Shown: positions 26,001-34,945 of the stretch, piece by piece | Layout of the letters: every line of letters starts with the position of its first letter | Position numbering within the stretch: the first letter of the stretch is position 1 | From: [Clostridium] hylemonae DSM 15053 | Lineage (GTDB): Bacteria > Bacillota > Clostridia > Lachnospirales > Lachnospiraceae | Direction of reading: 5' to 3' | Assembly: GCF_008281175.1 (NCBI RefSeq) | Contig: NZ_CP036524.1 | Span: 1,116,001 to 1,180,000, forward strand | Length of the DNA: 64,000 bases | Position numbers and translations under genes: made by a program | The notes under the pieces: generated by a model | The model's input: the letters and a program-made list of their open reading frames with translations, nothing else | What the model was told of the DNA's origin: nothing | Databases searched by the model: none

Positions 26001-26044
26001 CATAGGGGTCAGACCCCTCTTGCGAAAGGGGTCTGACCCCTATG
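26001..26044. repeat. Palindromic repeat, GGGGTCAGACCCC type (copy 1)
   Basis: CATAGGGGTCAGACCCCT (26001-26018) pairs perfectly with 26027-26044 around an 8-nt loop. Each arm contains the self-complementary core GGGGTCAGACCCC. The same core occurs at 44575-44623. It lies between dpaL and ygeY within one operon, so it may affect mRNA stability or be a mobile REP-like unit. Confidence 0.85.
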
Positions 26045-26050
26045 GCAATT

Positions 26051-27301
26051 TTACAACAATTCTGAAAATGGTTCTTTGTCTGTTCCGCACAGACCTTCCC
26101 ATACGATCTCGTGGTAACGCTCCGGGTCCGTGTCTCCCTCGGATGACACGAGCAGTACGTCGGAGTTGCCGTCGAGTTTGAGCGCTTCCTTTAATTCACT
26201 GTATTCCGGCCGGGTCATAAGAGCGGCTACGAGGCCCATGCACACGGAGCCGGACTCGCCGGATATGACCTGGCTGTCGCCGCGCAGCGGCGCTGCGTAA
26301 ATGCGGCAGCCGTTGGCGCTTACCCAGTCCGGGCAAGATACGAAGGCGTCCGCGTGGTTTCTCAGGATATCCCAGGACACGGTGTTGGCTTCCCCGCAGG
26401 CGAGGCCGGCCATGATGGTGAGCATGTCGCCGGTCACGTCGACACAGCTTCCGTCGCCTCTTACGGCGGAGCGGTAGAGGCAGTCCGCGGCTTTGGCCTC
26501 CACGACGACCATCACCGGAGGATGCTCTTTAAAGCGGTTGGCAAAGTAACCGATGACTGCGCCCGCAAGGGAACCGACGCCTGCCTGGATGAATATATGT
26601 GTCGGCCGTTTTACGCCGTCTTCTTCCAGCTGTTCGGCAGCTTCCGTGGCGAGTGTTCCATACCCCTGCATGATCCAGGTCGGGATCTCTTCATAACCTT
26701 CCCAGGCTGTGTCCTGCACCATGATGCCGTATTCTGTCTCCTCTGCCTCTTTCGCGGCTTTGCGCACACAGTCGTCATAGTTCAGGTCTTCGATCGTCAC
26801 GGTGGCATTTTCTCTCGCGATATTTTCTAGTCTCGTCTGCGTTGTGCCTTTTGGCATGCGCACGACACATTTCTGTCCGAGCTTGTTGGCCGCCCAGGCG
26901 ATGCCACGTCCGTGGTTGCCGTCTGTCGCGGTGAAGAAGGTGGCCTGCCCGAACTCCCTGCGCAGTTTTTCGGAGGTAAGTACACCGTAGGGCACGTCGC
27001 TTACATCTTTACCGAGCTGTTTTGCTATGTATCTGGCAATGGCGTAAGAGCCGCCGAGCACTTTGAAGGCGTTCAGCCCGAAGCGGTAAGATTCGTCCTT
27101 TACGTACAGACTCCGAAGGCCGAGATAGTCTGCCAGCCCGGATAGCTTTGTAAGCGGTGTTACGCTGTACTGTGGAAAGCTCTGATGAAAGCTGCGTGCT
27201 TTTTTCATTTCCTCTTCAGACATGCTGGCAAGCTGAAGGTCATCACTTTCCGGCATGTTGTTCAGTGTCCATTTTAATTCAGTTTCACTTGGTCTGCTCA
27301 C
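26051..27301 (-). CDS. dpaL: Diaminopropionate ammonia-lyase
   Basis: This 416-residue fold-type II PLP enzyme matches YgeX/DpaL, which splits 2,3-diaminopropionate to pyruvate and two ammonia. [17 protein letters not shown] carries the PLP lysine (about residue 78) and [14 protein letters not shown] the phosphate-binding and substrate residues. [12 protein letters not shown]-type glycine loops ([13 protein letters not shown]) follow. GTG 27301 is the start, 9 nt after GGAGGG. It follows the YheO-family regulator in the same direction, 29 nt apart. Confidence 0.93.
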   Translation of the reverse strand: MSRPSETELKWTLNNMPESDDLQLASMSEEEMKKARSFHQSFPQYSVTPLTKLSGLADYLGLRSLYVKDESYRFGLNAFKVLGGSYAIARYIAKQLGKDVSDVPYGVLTSEKLRREFGQATFFTATDGNHGRGIAWAANKLGQKCVVRMPKGTTQTRLENIARENATVTIEDLNYDDCVRKAAKEAEETEYGIMVQDTAWEGYEEIPTWIMQGYGTLATEAAEQLEEDGVKRPTHIFIQAGVGSLAGAVIGYFANRFKEHPPVMVVVEAKAADCLYRSAVRGDGSCVDVTGDMLTIMAGLACGEANTVSWDILRNHADAFVSCPDWVSANGCRIYAAPLRGDSQVISGESGSVCMGLVAALMTRPEYSELKEALKLDGNSDVLLVSSEGDTDPERYHEIVWEGLCGTDKEPFSELL

Positions 27302-27330
27302 GGTATCGTACCCTCCAATTCCATATTTGT

Positions 27331-27981
27331 TTATTTGTTGATTTCCACATAACTATATAAAGTATATTTGGAGATGCCAAAGTATTTGGCCACTTTATCC
27401 CCTGATTTCGTGATGAGAAACGCGCCTGCATCGTTCAGAAATCTGATGGCTTTTATTTTCTCGTCTTTTGTCATGAGAGCCGCCGGTACTCCTACGAGTT
27501 CGACGGATTCCTCGATGAGTTCATCCAGAAGTTCACTGACGTCGTGGGTGATCTTTTTCGGCGGGTTCCCGGCCTTACTGTCTTCCTCCTCCGGCGGGCA
27601 GCTGGTGAGCGCGTGGATGCTTCCCTCCAGCGCCATAAGATTCGTAATGTCGTAATTGATGGAGAGGATGTAACGCGGTCTGCCCTTGTCGTCATTGATG
27701 TAAATGGTGCTGCATTTCAGGATGCGGCCGTTATCTGTCTTGATCAGATAGGCCAGGTGGTCTTCAAGCGGCCCGTTCTGATGCTTCACCGCATTCAGGA
27801 CCGCGGCGGACGGCCCGTCGCCAAGCCTCCGGCCTGTGATGTGGCCGTTTTCTATATGCACGATGGAACTGTCAATGGAACTTTTCGTCAGATCGTGCAC
27901 GACTACTTCACAGTTTTCACCGAACTGGGCGGCCATCCCCGCAGCTATCTGTTTTAACATTTCCAGTCTGGAATCTGCCAT
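27331..27981 (-). CDS. YheO/DauR-family transcriptional regulator
   Basis: The 216-residue protein has a PAS-like YheO domain (residues about 5-120: CEVVVHDLTKSSIDSSIVHIENGHITGR) and a C-terminal helix-turn-helix (AGAFLITKSGDKVAKYFGISKYTLYSYV). ATG 27981 has GAGGAGG 10 nt upstream; the longer open frame runs into AT-rich promoter DNA. Its place at the head of the minus-strand operon and opposite ssnA suggests it senses a purine-pathway metabolite and controls both sides. The palindromes at 28206-28239 are candidate sites. Confidence 0.82.
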   Translation of the reverse strand: MADSRLEMLKQIAAGMAAQFGENCEVVVHDLTKSSIDSSIVHIENGHITGRRLGDGPSAAVLNAVKHQNGPLEDHLAYLIKTDNGRILKCSTIYINDDKGRPRYILSINYDITNLMALEGSIHALTSCPPEEEDSKAGNPPKKITHDVSELLDELIEESVELVGVPAALMTKDEKIKAIRFLNDAGAFLITKSGDKVAKYFGISKYTLYSYVEINK

Positions 27982-28104
27982 TTTCTTCTGTGCCTCCTCA
28001 TATACTTCTACTGTCTCCCTAAACTCATCATAGCACAGAAAAAAGAAAAAGCAATACAAAAATAAAAAAATATTTAGCATACAAAAATATTTTTGTATAT
28101 AGCG

Positions 28105-28133
28105 TTGCAATTTATATATATTGATGATAGAAT
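28105..28133 (+). promoter_or_regulatory. Candidate promoter toward ssnA
   Basis: TTGCAA (28105-28110) and TAGAAT (28128-28133) are spaced by 17 nt in a very AT-rich stretch. This would give a leader of about 280 nt that contains the operator and the folded RNA described separately. The match is moderate. Confidence 0.35.
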
Positions 28134-28205
28134 GAAGGAAACAAACGGAATGTTTGTGTAAATTATACGAAATAATTCGGTTGCATGGACTTCTTTGAAT
28201 GTGAA

Positions 28206-28239
28206 ATATGTTCAAATACACAAGATGTTCTGAACATAT
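28206..28239. promoter_or_regulatory. Operator-like ATGTTC/GAACAT repeats
   Basis: ATATGTTC (28206-28213) is inverted as GAACATAT (28232-28239), and ATGTTCTGAACAT (28225-28237) is a perfect 13-bp palindrome sharing the second arm. Three half-sites in 34 bp between divergent purine operons suggest binding of a dimeric or tetrameric regulator, probably the adjacent YheO-type protein. Confidence 0.45.
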
Positions 28240-28269
28240 ATGCGTACAGAGGAGAACCGAAAAGGGCTG

Positions 28270-28391
28270 CCGCGCGGACGATCTGTCTCCCTGTCCGGGC
28301 GGTGCCGGGCAACAGGTAAATATATCATTGTAAAAGTAAAAAAAGCGTTCAGAATACCGGCAGGCGCCATGGGAACGGCCGAGAGTTCTGG
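28270..28391 (+). ncRNA. Structured mRNA leader upstream of ssnA (possible Moco/Tuco-type riboswitch)
   Basis: The GC-rich 5' leader of ssnA folds into a compact domain. CCGCGCGGAC (28270-28279) pairs with 28293-28302 with one mismatch. TGCCGG (28303-28308) pairs with CCGGCA (28357-28362). A third stem uses CCA 28367-28369 and GAAC 28373-28376 with GTTC 28385-28388 and TGG 28389-28391, enclosing GGCCGAGA. The operon encodes molybdenum-hydroxylase proteins, so a molybdenum or tungsten cofactor riboswitch is a reasonable guess, but I could not verify the consensus. An open frame across 28240-28428 is not considered a gene. Confidence 0.4.
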
Positions 28392-28418
28392 AACAAGCGG
28401 TAAAGAGGAGGCGACATT

Positions 28419-29750
28419 ATGCTCGTAATAGGCAGCGGAAAGACTATTACATTAGACGCGCAGAATCCTTATATTGAGAATGGCGCGGTTGCCATGGACG
28501 GGAACCGTATCATTGCCGTCGGGCCGGCGGACGATATAAGGAAGAGCTACCCGGATGCACAGTTCATTGATGCCGGAGGCAATGTTATCATGCCGGCGTT
28601 CATCAACGCACACGAACACATCTACAGCGCCATGGCGAGGGGGCTTAGCATCAAAGGATACAGTCCGAAGGGATTTCTGGACATTCTGGACGGACAGTGG
28701 TGGACGATCGACCGCCATCTCACACTGGAGCAGACAAGATACAGCGCGGTGGACACGATGATATCCTGTATCAGAAACGGAGTGACGACGATCTTTGACC
28801 ACCATGCAAGCTACGGACATATTACAGACAGTCTGTTTACGATAGCGGAGGTGGCGAAGGAATTGGGCATACGGGCCTGTCTCTGCTATGAGGTGTCAGA
28901 CAGGGACGGACAGGACAAGGCGAGGGAGGCGGTCAGGGAAAATGCAGCCTTCATCCGCCATGCGCTGAAGGATGATACAGATATGCTGGCGGGTATGATG
29001 GGAATGCACGCACAGTTTACCATTTCGGATGAGACATTTGAGCTGGCGGCGGCGAATAAGCCTGCGGAAGCCGGCTACCACATACACGTGGCCGAGGGGA
29101 TCGAGGACCTGCATGACTGTCTGAACAAGTACGGGAAACGTATTGTGGACCGTCTCATGGACCATGGGGTGCTCGGGGAAAAGACGCTGCTCGGTCATTG
29201 TATCTATATCAACCCGCATGAGATGGAGCTTCTGAAAGAGACGGACACGATGGTCGTACATAATCCGGAATCCAATATGGGAAATGCCTGCGGCTGTCCT
29301 CCGACGATGGAGCTCGTGCGCAGGGGGATACTGACCGGTCTTGGCACCGACGGCTACACGCATGATATGACAGAGTCTTTTAAGGTCGCGAATGTGCTGC
29401 ACAAGCATCATCTGTGTGACCCGAACGCAGCGTGGAGCGAGGTGCCGAAGATGCTGTTTGAAAATAATGCCGCCATAGCGAACCGCTATTTCAAAGCGCC
29501 GCTCGGCGTCCTGAGAGAAGGGGCGGCCGCAGATGTGATCATCGTTGCTTATGATCCGCCGACCCGCCTGACAAAGGATAACATATACGGACACATCTTA
29601 TTTGGCATGACGGGCCGCGATGTGGTGACGACAGTCGGAAACGGGCGCATTCTCATGCAGGACAGAGAAGTAAAAGTGATCGACGTAAAAGAGGCCATGG
29701 AGAAATGCAGAGAACAGTCCGACATATTGTGGAAGAGTATCAACGGGTGA
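28419..29750 (+). CDS. ssnA: Aminohydrolase SsnA
   Basis: The 443-residue amidohydrolase-superfamily enzyme matches SsnA of selenium/purine clusters. Metal-site motifs are NAHEHIYSAMARG (about residue 66), FDHHASYG, HVAEGIED, GHCIYINPHE and GLGTDGYTHDM. AGAGGAGG precedes the ATG. It opens the plus-strand operon ssnA-ygfK-hyuA-yqeC-yqeB/mocA-xdhD. It likely acts on a purine-derived ring or amidine; the precise substrate is not established. Confidence 0.92.
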   Translation: MLVIGSGKTITLDAQNPYIENGAVAMDGNRIIAVGPADDIRKSYPDAQFIDAGGNVIMPAFINAHEHIYSAMARGLSIKGYSPKGFLDILDGQWWTIDRHLTLEQTRYSAVDTMISCIRNGVTTIFDHHASYGHITDSLFTIAEVAKELGIRACLCYEVSDRDGQDKAREAVRENAAFIRHALKDDTDMLAGMMGMHAQFTISDETFELAAANKPAEAGYHIHVAEGIEDLHDCLNKYGKRIVDRLMDHGVLGEKTLLGHCIYINPHEMELLKETDTMVVHNPESNMGNACGCPPTMELVRRGILTGLGTDGYTHDMTESFKVANVLHKHHLCDPNAAWSEVPKMLFENNAAIANRYFKAPLGVLREGAAADVIIVAYDPPTRLTKDNIYGHILFGMTGRDVVTTVGNGRILMQDREVKVIDVKEAMEKCREQSDILWKSING

Positions 29751-29772
29751 TGTATAATGAGGAGGAAATAAT

Positions 29773-32763
29773 ATGAGTGATAAGATGACGTGTATGCCAT
29801 TTTCCCAGTTGATGGAATGGATACGCGCGGAACATGACACGAAGGGAACTGTGTTCGGAGTCCACCGTCCTTATAAGGCTGACGCCTCCCGTTCTCTTAC
29901 GATATTCGGAAGAAACCTGGAGACCGTCATCGGACCGGCCGCGGGGCCGAACAGCCAGCTGGCACAGAATATCGCGGCGTCCTACTACGCGGGCGCGCGG
30001 TTTTTTGAACTGAAGACCGTGCAGATAATGGACGGCGACGAGCTGGCGGCCTGTGTCAATAAACCGTGTATCAAGGCGGACGATGAATGCTATAACTGTG
30101 AGTGGTCCACGGAGCTTTATGTGCCGCAGGCGCAGGAAGAGTATATAAAGGCATGGTTTCTTCTGTCGTTTATGGCAAAGGAATATGGGCTTGGGAGCAT
30201 GGACGGCTTCCAGTTCAACATCAGTGTGGGATATGACCTTGCAGGCATTAAATCTCCGAAGATCGACCATTTTATAGAGAGCATGAAGTATGCCGGACAT
30301 ACGGACACCTTCCGGGAATGCAGACAGTATCTGCTGGAGCATGCAGAGGAGTTTGGGCGGATGACGGCAGAGGACATTGAAGCCATTTCTCCTGATATAT
30401 GTAATTCCGCCACGATCTCTACACTGCACGGATGTCCGCCGCAGGAGATCGAGAGCATTGCGGACTATCTTCTGAAAGAAAAGAGGATGCACACATTTAT
30501 CAAGTGCAATCCTACGCTGCTTGGCTATGATTTCGCGCGCGCGACGCTCGATAAGATGGGATATGACTATGTGGCCTTTGGAAGGTTCCATTTTGAGGAT
30601 GACCTTCAGTACGCAGACGCAGTGCCGATGCTTAAAAGGCTTATGAAGCTGTCCGCAAGCCTCGGACTGGAATTCGGCGTCAAGATCACGAATACCTTTC
30701 CGGTGGATGTCAAGGCGGGAGAACTGCCGAGCGAGGAAATGTATATGTCCGGAAAGTCGCTTTATCCGCTGTCGATCTCACTTGCGGCAAAGCTTTCACA
30801 GGAGTTCGCGGGAAGACTCAGGATCGCGTATTCGGGAGGCGCGGATGCATTCAATATTGAGCGCATCGCCGGATGCGGCGTATGGCCGGTCACGGTGGCG
30901 ACGACGATACTTAAGCCGGGCGGATACCAGAGGCTTCTGCAGATGGCGGAAGTTCTGGATGATATGGGAATGAAGCCGTTTGATAAGACAGATACAGAGG
31001 GGCTCATAAAGGCAGCGCAGGATGCTGTGTGTGACAGGCATCACATGAAACCGGCCAAGATGCCGGCCTCCAGAAAGTCTTCTGAGAAAGTGCCGCTGCT
31101 TGACTGTTATACGGCTCCGTGTGAGGACGCCTGTCCGATCCACCAGGAAGTGTCGACATATATGAGACTTTCCGGGGAAGGGAGATACGAGGAGGCGATG
31201 CAGGTCATTTTAAATGAGAATGCACTGCCGTTTATCACCGGGACGATCTGTGCACACGGGTGTATGAGCCACTGCACGAGAAACTTCTATGAATCACCGG
31301 TACAGATAAGGGACACAAAGCTGCTCTGTGCCGGGAAGGCGTATGAGGCGGCCCTGTCTTCGCTTGAACCGGCCAAAAGCTGCGGGAGACGGGCAGCTGT
31401 AGTCGGGGGAGGTCCCTCCGGCATGGCGGCGGCGTTTTATATGGCCAGGGCGGGCGTACAGGTGACGATATATGAGAAGCGTCCGGTGCTGGGTGGTATT
31501 GTCAGCAGCGTCATACCGGATTTCCGCATCGATGACACGGTGATCGCAAAAGACGTGTCCTTTCTTGAAAAGCTGGGCGTGGAGATAAAGTGTAATACGC
31601 AGGCGCCGCCGGTCAGCGAGCTGAAGCGCGCAGGTTATGACTCCGTTATTCTGGCGGTGGGGGCTTATAAGAGAAGCAGCCTTAAGCTGGAAGGAGGGAC
31701 GCCGGTCAATGCCCTTGCGTTTCTGGAAGAATTTAATGAGACGAAGGGAACAATTAGACCGGGCAGAAACGTCGTGGTGATCGGCGGAGGAAATACGGCG
31801 ATGGATACGGCAAGAGCCGCGGTGCGCTGTCCGGGTGTAGAACATGTATATCTCGTATACCGGAGGACAAAGCGCTATATGCCGGCGGATGAACATGAGC
31901 TTTTGCAGGCTGTCGCGGACGGAGTGGAATTCAGGGAGCTGCTTGCGCCTGCCCGCATGGAAAAAGGGGCGCTCATCTGCAGGAAGACGACGCTTGGCGC
32001 ACCGGATGCTTCCGGCCGTGCCGGTGTGAGGGAGACAGAGGAGACAGAGAAGATCCCGGCGGATATGGTCATAGCTGCAGTGGGCGAGAAGGTGCCTGCT
32101 GACTATTATGAAGAAAACGGTATCTGTGTGGATGAAAAGGGCCGCCCGAAGGTGGACAGTAACCTCGGGACGAACGTGCCAGGCGTGTATGTCATCGGAG
32201 ACGGGCTTAACGGTCCCTCGCTCGTAGTCAAAGGCATGGCTGACGCAAAGACTGCGGCGGAAGCTGCCGCGGGGAAGCCGGTGTCCGGACATAGGAGCAG
32301 TCCGGCCGTTAAATCTGATGTCTATGCCAGAAAAGGCATTCTGGCGGAGCCGTCCGATAAGAAGGAAGCACAGCGCTGTCTGAGCTGTTCCACTGTGTGT
32401 GAGAACTGTGTGGATGTCTGTCCGAACCGGGCCAATATATCGGTGCACGTGCCTGGGATGGAGAAGGAACAAGTCATCCATGTAGATTATATGTGTAATG
32501 AATGCGGCAACTGCAGGAGTTTCTGTCCGTATGACAGTGCGCCGTATCTGGATAAATTTACCCTGTTTGCAAAAGAAGCGGACATGGAAGAGAGTAAAAA
32601 CGACGGATTTGCCGTGACTGACCAGGCGGCCGGTCTGTGCCGGGTGCGTTATCTTGGCCGGATGCATACGGTAAATGCGGCGGAGGCAAAAGAACTCCCG
32701 GAAGGGATCGCGCGGCTTATAGAAACGATACTTAAGGACTATACATATTTGATCTCATCATAA
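29773..32763 (+). CDS. ygfK: Fe-S flavoprotein reductase YgfK
   Basis: This 996-residue protein matches YgfK, annotated as a putative selenate reductase subunit. Residues 1-430 form a dihydroorotate-dehydrogenase-like barrel. From about 445 there is a glutamate-synthase-type Fe-S helical domain (CEDACPIHQ, CAHGCMSHCTR). An FAD site GGGPSGMAAAF is near 544 and an NAD(P) site VIGGGNTAMDTARA near 670. The C terminus carries ferredoxin cysteines CLSCSTVCENCVDVCPN and CNECGNCRSFCP (about 870-920). It probably supplies low-potential electrons for reductive purine ring chemistry. AGGAGG precedes the ATG. Confidence 0.92.
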   Translation: MSDKMTCMPFSQLMEWIRAEHDTKGTVFGVHRPYKADASRSLTIFGRNLETVIGPAAGPNSQLAQNIAASYYAGARFFELKTVQIMDGDELAACVNKPCIKADDECYNCEWSTELYVPQAQEEYIKAWFLLSFMAKEYGLGSMDGFQFNISVGYDLAGIKSPKIDHFIESMKYAGHTDTFRECRQYLLEHAEEFGRMTAEDIEAISPDICNSATISTLHGCPPQEIESIADYLLKEKRMHTFIKCNPTLLGYDFARATLDKMGYDYVAFGRFHFEDDLQYADAVPMLKRLMKLSASLGLEFGVKITNTFPVDVKAGELPSEEMYMSGKSLYPLSISLAAKLSQEFAGRLRIAYSGGADAFNIERIAGCGVWPVTVATTILKPGGYQRLLQMAEVLDDMGMKPFDKTDTEGLIKAAQDAVCDRHHMKPAKMPASRKSSEKVPLLDCYTAPCEDACPIHQEVSTYMRLSGEGRYEEAMQVILNENALPFITGTICAHGCMSHCTRNFYESPVQIRDTKLLCAGKAYEAALSSLEPAKSCGRRAAVVGGGPSGMAAAFYMARAGVQVTIYEKRPVLGGIVSSVIPDFRIDDTVIAKDVSFLEKLGVEIKCNTQAPPVSELKRAGYDSVILAVGAYKRSSLKLEGGTPVNALAFLEEFNETKGTIRPGRNVVVIGGGNTAMDTARAAVRCPGVEHVYLVYRRTKRYMPADEHELLQAVADGVEFRELLAPARMEKGALICRKTTLGAPDASGRAGVRETEETEKIPADMVIAAVGEKVPADYYEENGICVDEKGRPKVDSNLGTNVPGVYVIGDGLNGPSLVVKGMADAKTAAEAAAGKPVSGHRSSPAVKSDVYARKGILAEPSDKKEAQRCLSCSTVCENCVDVCPNRANISVHVPGMEKEQVIHVDYMCNECGNCRSFCPYDSAPYLDKFTLFAKEADMEESKNDGFAVTDQAAGLCRVRYLGRMHTVNAAEAKELPEGIARLIETILKDYTYLISS

Positions 32764-32783
32764 ACAGAAAGAAGGCAGGCAGT

Positions 32784-34166
32784 ATGAAGCGTTTATTCCG
32801 GGGCGGAACTGTGGTTGGCCCAGAGAGAACGGAAAAGTTGGATATTCTTGTAAAGGGGGAAAAGATTCTTGCCATGGGCGAGAATCTTGACTTCCACGGC
32901 GCGGAGGTCATTGATGTGGAGGGAAAGCTTTTGTTTCCCGGATTTATCGACGCCCACACTCATATGGACCTGGAAGTGTCGGGTACGGTGACTGCGGACG
33001 GGTTTGATACGGGGACGAAGGCAGAGCTTTCAGGGGGCACCACATGCATCGTGGACTTTGCCACACAGAACAAGGGGGAGAGTCTTGCGTATGCGCTTTC
33101 CTGCTGGCATGAGAAAGCCGGCGGCAGATCGTCCTGTGATTATGCGTTTCACCTCGCCATGTCGGACTGGAATGAGGAGGTGTCGGAAGAACTGGCACAG
33201 GTGACGGCGTCGGGGATCCATTCCTTTAAGTTATATATGACTTACGACGCCATGGTGGTGGATGACAGAACGATATATGAAATATTGTCAAGGCTTAAAG
33301 AGCTCGGAGGGATCGCGGGAGTACACTGCGAGAACAAAGGGATCATCGACGCCCGGACAGCGGAAGTGATGAAGAAGAAAGGAAACCGGGAACATGTATC
33401 GGACTATCCGGGAACACGCCCTGCGGCCACGGAGGCGGAAGCGGTCGGGAGACTTCTCAAGATAGCCGGATGTGTGGATACGCCGGTCATCGTCGTGCAC
33501 TTAAGCTCCAAAGAAGGACTTGCAGAGGTGAGAAGGGCGAGAGAGTCGGGGCAGACAGTGTATGTGGAGACGTGTCCCCAGTATCTTGTCATGGATGAAA
33601 GCAAGTATCACCTGCCTGACAACGAGGGCAGAAATTATATGATAGCGCCGCCGCTGCGGACGAAGGAGGACCAGCAGGAACTGTGGAAGGCGCTGCGTGA
33701 GAATGAGATCCAGACAGTGTGCACAGATCACTGCAGCTTTACAACGAGCCAGAAGAAGATGGGTGAGAGCGATTTTTCTCTCGTGCCGTGCGGAATGCCG
33801 GGGGCGGAGGAGCGCCCGGCGCTTATGTATCATTTCGGCGTAAGGCAGGGAAGGATCACGTTAGAGCAGATGTGCGCATATCTGTCGTACGGGCCGGCGA
33901 GGCTTTACCATCTGTATCCCAAAAAGGGGGCGCTGGAGCCGGGATGTGACGCAGATATCGTCGTGTGGGATCCTGAGGCGGAGTGGACGTTGTCCGCAGA
34001 GAGCCAGAAGTCGGCGGCGGATTACTGTCCGCTTGAAGGCACGGTGCTCAAAGGACGCGCGGAAAAGGTGTATCTGCGCGGAGAGCTGGCGGCGGAAAAT
34101 GGAGCGATCGTAAGGGAATACGGCGGGCGGTATGTGACCGCACAGGAAGCAGCAGACATCGGATAA
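32784..34166 (+). CDS. hyuA: Dihydropyrimidinase-type cyclic amidohydrolase
   Basis: The 460-residue enzyme opens cyclic ureides such as hydantoins or dihydropyrimidines. Zinc-ligand motifs are DAHTHMDLEVSG (about residue 57), the carbamylated lysine in HSFKLYMTYD (about 150), GVHCENKGI, VVHLSSKEGL and VCTDHCSFT. The gene follows ygfK by 20 nt. In this cluster it presumably hydrolyses the ring formed after YgfK-dependent reduction of the purine; that order is inferred. Confidence 0.92.
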   Translation: MKRLFRGGTVVGPERTEKLDILVKGEKILAMGENLDFHGAEVIDVEGKLLFPGFIDAHTHMDLEVSGTVTADGFDTGTKAELSGGTTCIVDFATQNKGESLAYALSCWHEKAGGRSSCDYAFHLAMSDWNEEVSEELAQVTASGIHSFKLYMTYDAMVVDDRTIYEILSRLKELGGIAGVHCENKGIIDARTAEVMKKKGNREHVSDYPGTRPAATEAEAVGRLLKIAGCVDTPVIVVHLSSKEGLAEVRRARESGQTVYVETCPQYLVMDESKYHLPDNEGRNYMIAPPLRTKEDQQELWKALRENEIQTVCTDHCSFTTSQKKMGESDFSLVPCGMPGAEERPALMYHFGVRQGRITLEQMCAYLSYGPARLYHLYPKKGALEPGCDADIVVWDPEAEWTLSAESQKSAADYCPLEGTVLKGRAEKVYLRGELAAENGAIVREYGGRYVTAQEAADIG

Positions 34167-34180
34167 TGTGAGGCATGAAT

Positions 34181-34945
34181 ATGATACGAAGTTACAGAAG
34201 CAGCAGACCAATTGAGAATGAGAGCCTGAAGTCAGCACTTTTGCTGGACGGGTTTTCTGCGCCTATCATTTCCATCGTGGGCGCGGGGGGCAAGACGACG
34301 ATCATCCGGCAGCTTGCCCGGGAATATGAGGCAGAAGGGCAGCCGGTCATCGTTACGACGACGACGCATATGTGGCAGCCGGACGATGGCTTTTATCTAA
34401 GTTCTCCGGATCTGGAGCTTTTGTACCGGATGCTTAAGCATAAGAGGCCGGTGTGGGCAGGGTATCCTGAACCGGACGGAAAGATGAGCGCGTTTCCGAC
34501 GGCATTTCTGGAAGCGGTCAGAATGCTGGCCGTGCCGGTCATCATAGAAGCGGACGGGGCGAAAGGGCAGCCGCTTAAAGTACCCGGCGCGCATGAGCCG
34601 GTACTATGGGGCAAGACGATGGTGCTTCTGGGCGTGGCCGGCCTGGACGCTGTGGGCGGACGTATCAGGGAGGTATGCCACCGGCCGGAAGAGGCGGCCG
34701 CATTTCTCGGAAAGGATATGGACGACAGGCTGGAGTGCGAGGACATCGCAGCGATCGGCCTGAGTGATATGGGGATGAAGAAAAGTATGGATCCGTTTAT
34801 GAAGTTTCACATTATTCTGAATAAGGCAGACAACGCAGAGCGTATCCGTATGGGAGAAAGAGTTGCCGGTCTGTTTGCGGAAAAAGGATTTTATAATGTA
34901 GTCCTCACGGCGGGACTTGGAGGCACATATGAATGTACTGATTAA
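34181..34945 (+). CDS. yqeC: Selenium-dependent hydroxylase accessory protein YqeC
   Basis: The 254-residue protein matches YqeC of labile-selenium molybdenum hydroxylase systems. A P-loop-like SIVGAGGKTTIIRQLA begins near residue 28, then TTTTHMW and IIEADGAKGQPLKVP. ATG 34181 is preferred (GTGAGG 7 nt upstream) over ATG 34175, which is too close to that site. It overlaps the next gene by 17 bp, so the two are translationally coupled. Its proposed role is to help insert selenium or mature the cofactor of the downstream xanthine dehydrogenase. Confidence 0.85.
   Translation: MIRSYRSSRPIENESLKSALLLDGFSAPIISIVGAGGKTTIIRQLAREYEAEGQPVIVTTTTHMWQPDDGFYLSSPDLELLYRMLKHKRPVWAGYPEPDGKMSAFPTAFLEAVRMLAVPVIIEADGAKGQPLKVPGAHEPVLWGKTMVLLGVAGLDAVGGRIREVCHRPEEAAAFLGKDMDDRLECEDIAAIGLSDMGMKKSMDPFMKFHIILNKADNAERIRMGERVAGLFAEKGFYNVVLTAGLGGTYECTD

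Noticed and set aside
26001-26044. CRISPR repeat
   Set aside because: Only two dispersed palindromes with no regularly spaced repeat array or cas genes.
28240-28428. 62-codon frame upstream of ssnA
   Set aside because: It overlaps the ssnA start, its translation (many Arg/Gly/Ser) is not protein-like, and the DNA is better explained as a folded leader RNA.
31294-32667. 457-codon open frame on the minus strand
   Set aside because: It lies wholly opposite ygfK, has a low-complexity His/Arg-rich translation and no ribosome site. It is a by-product of codon bias in the real gene.
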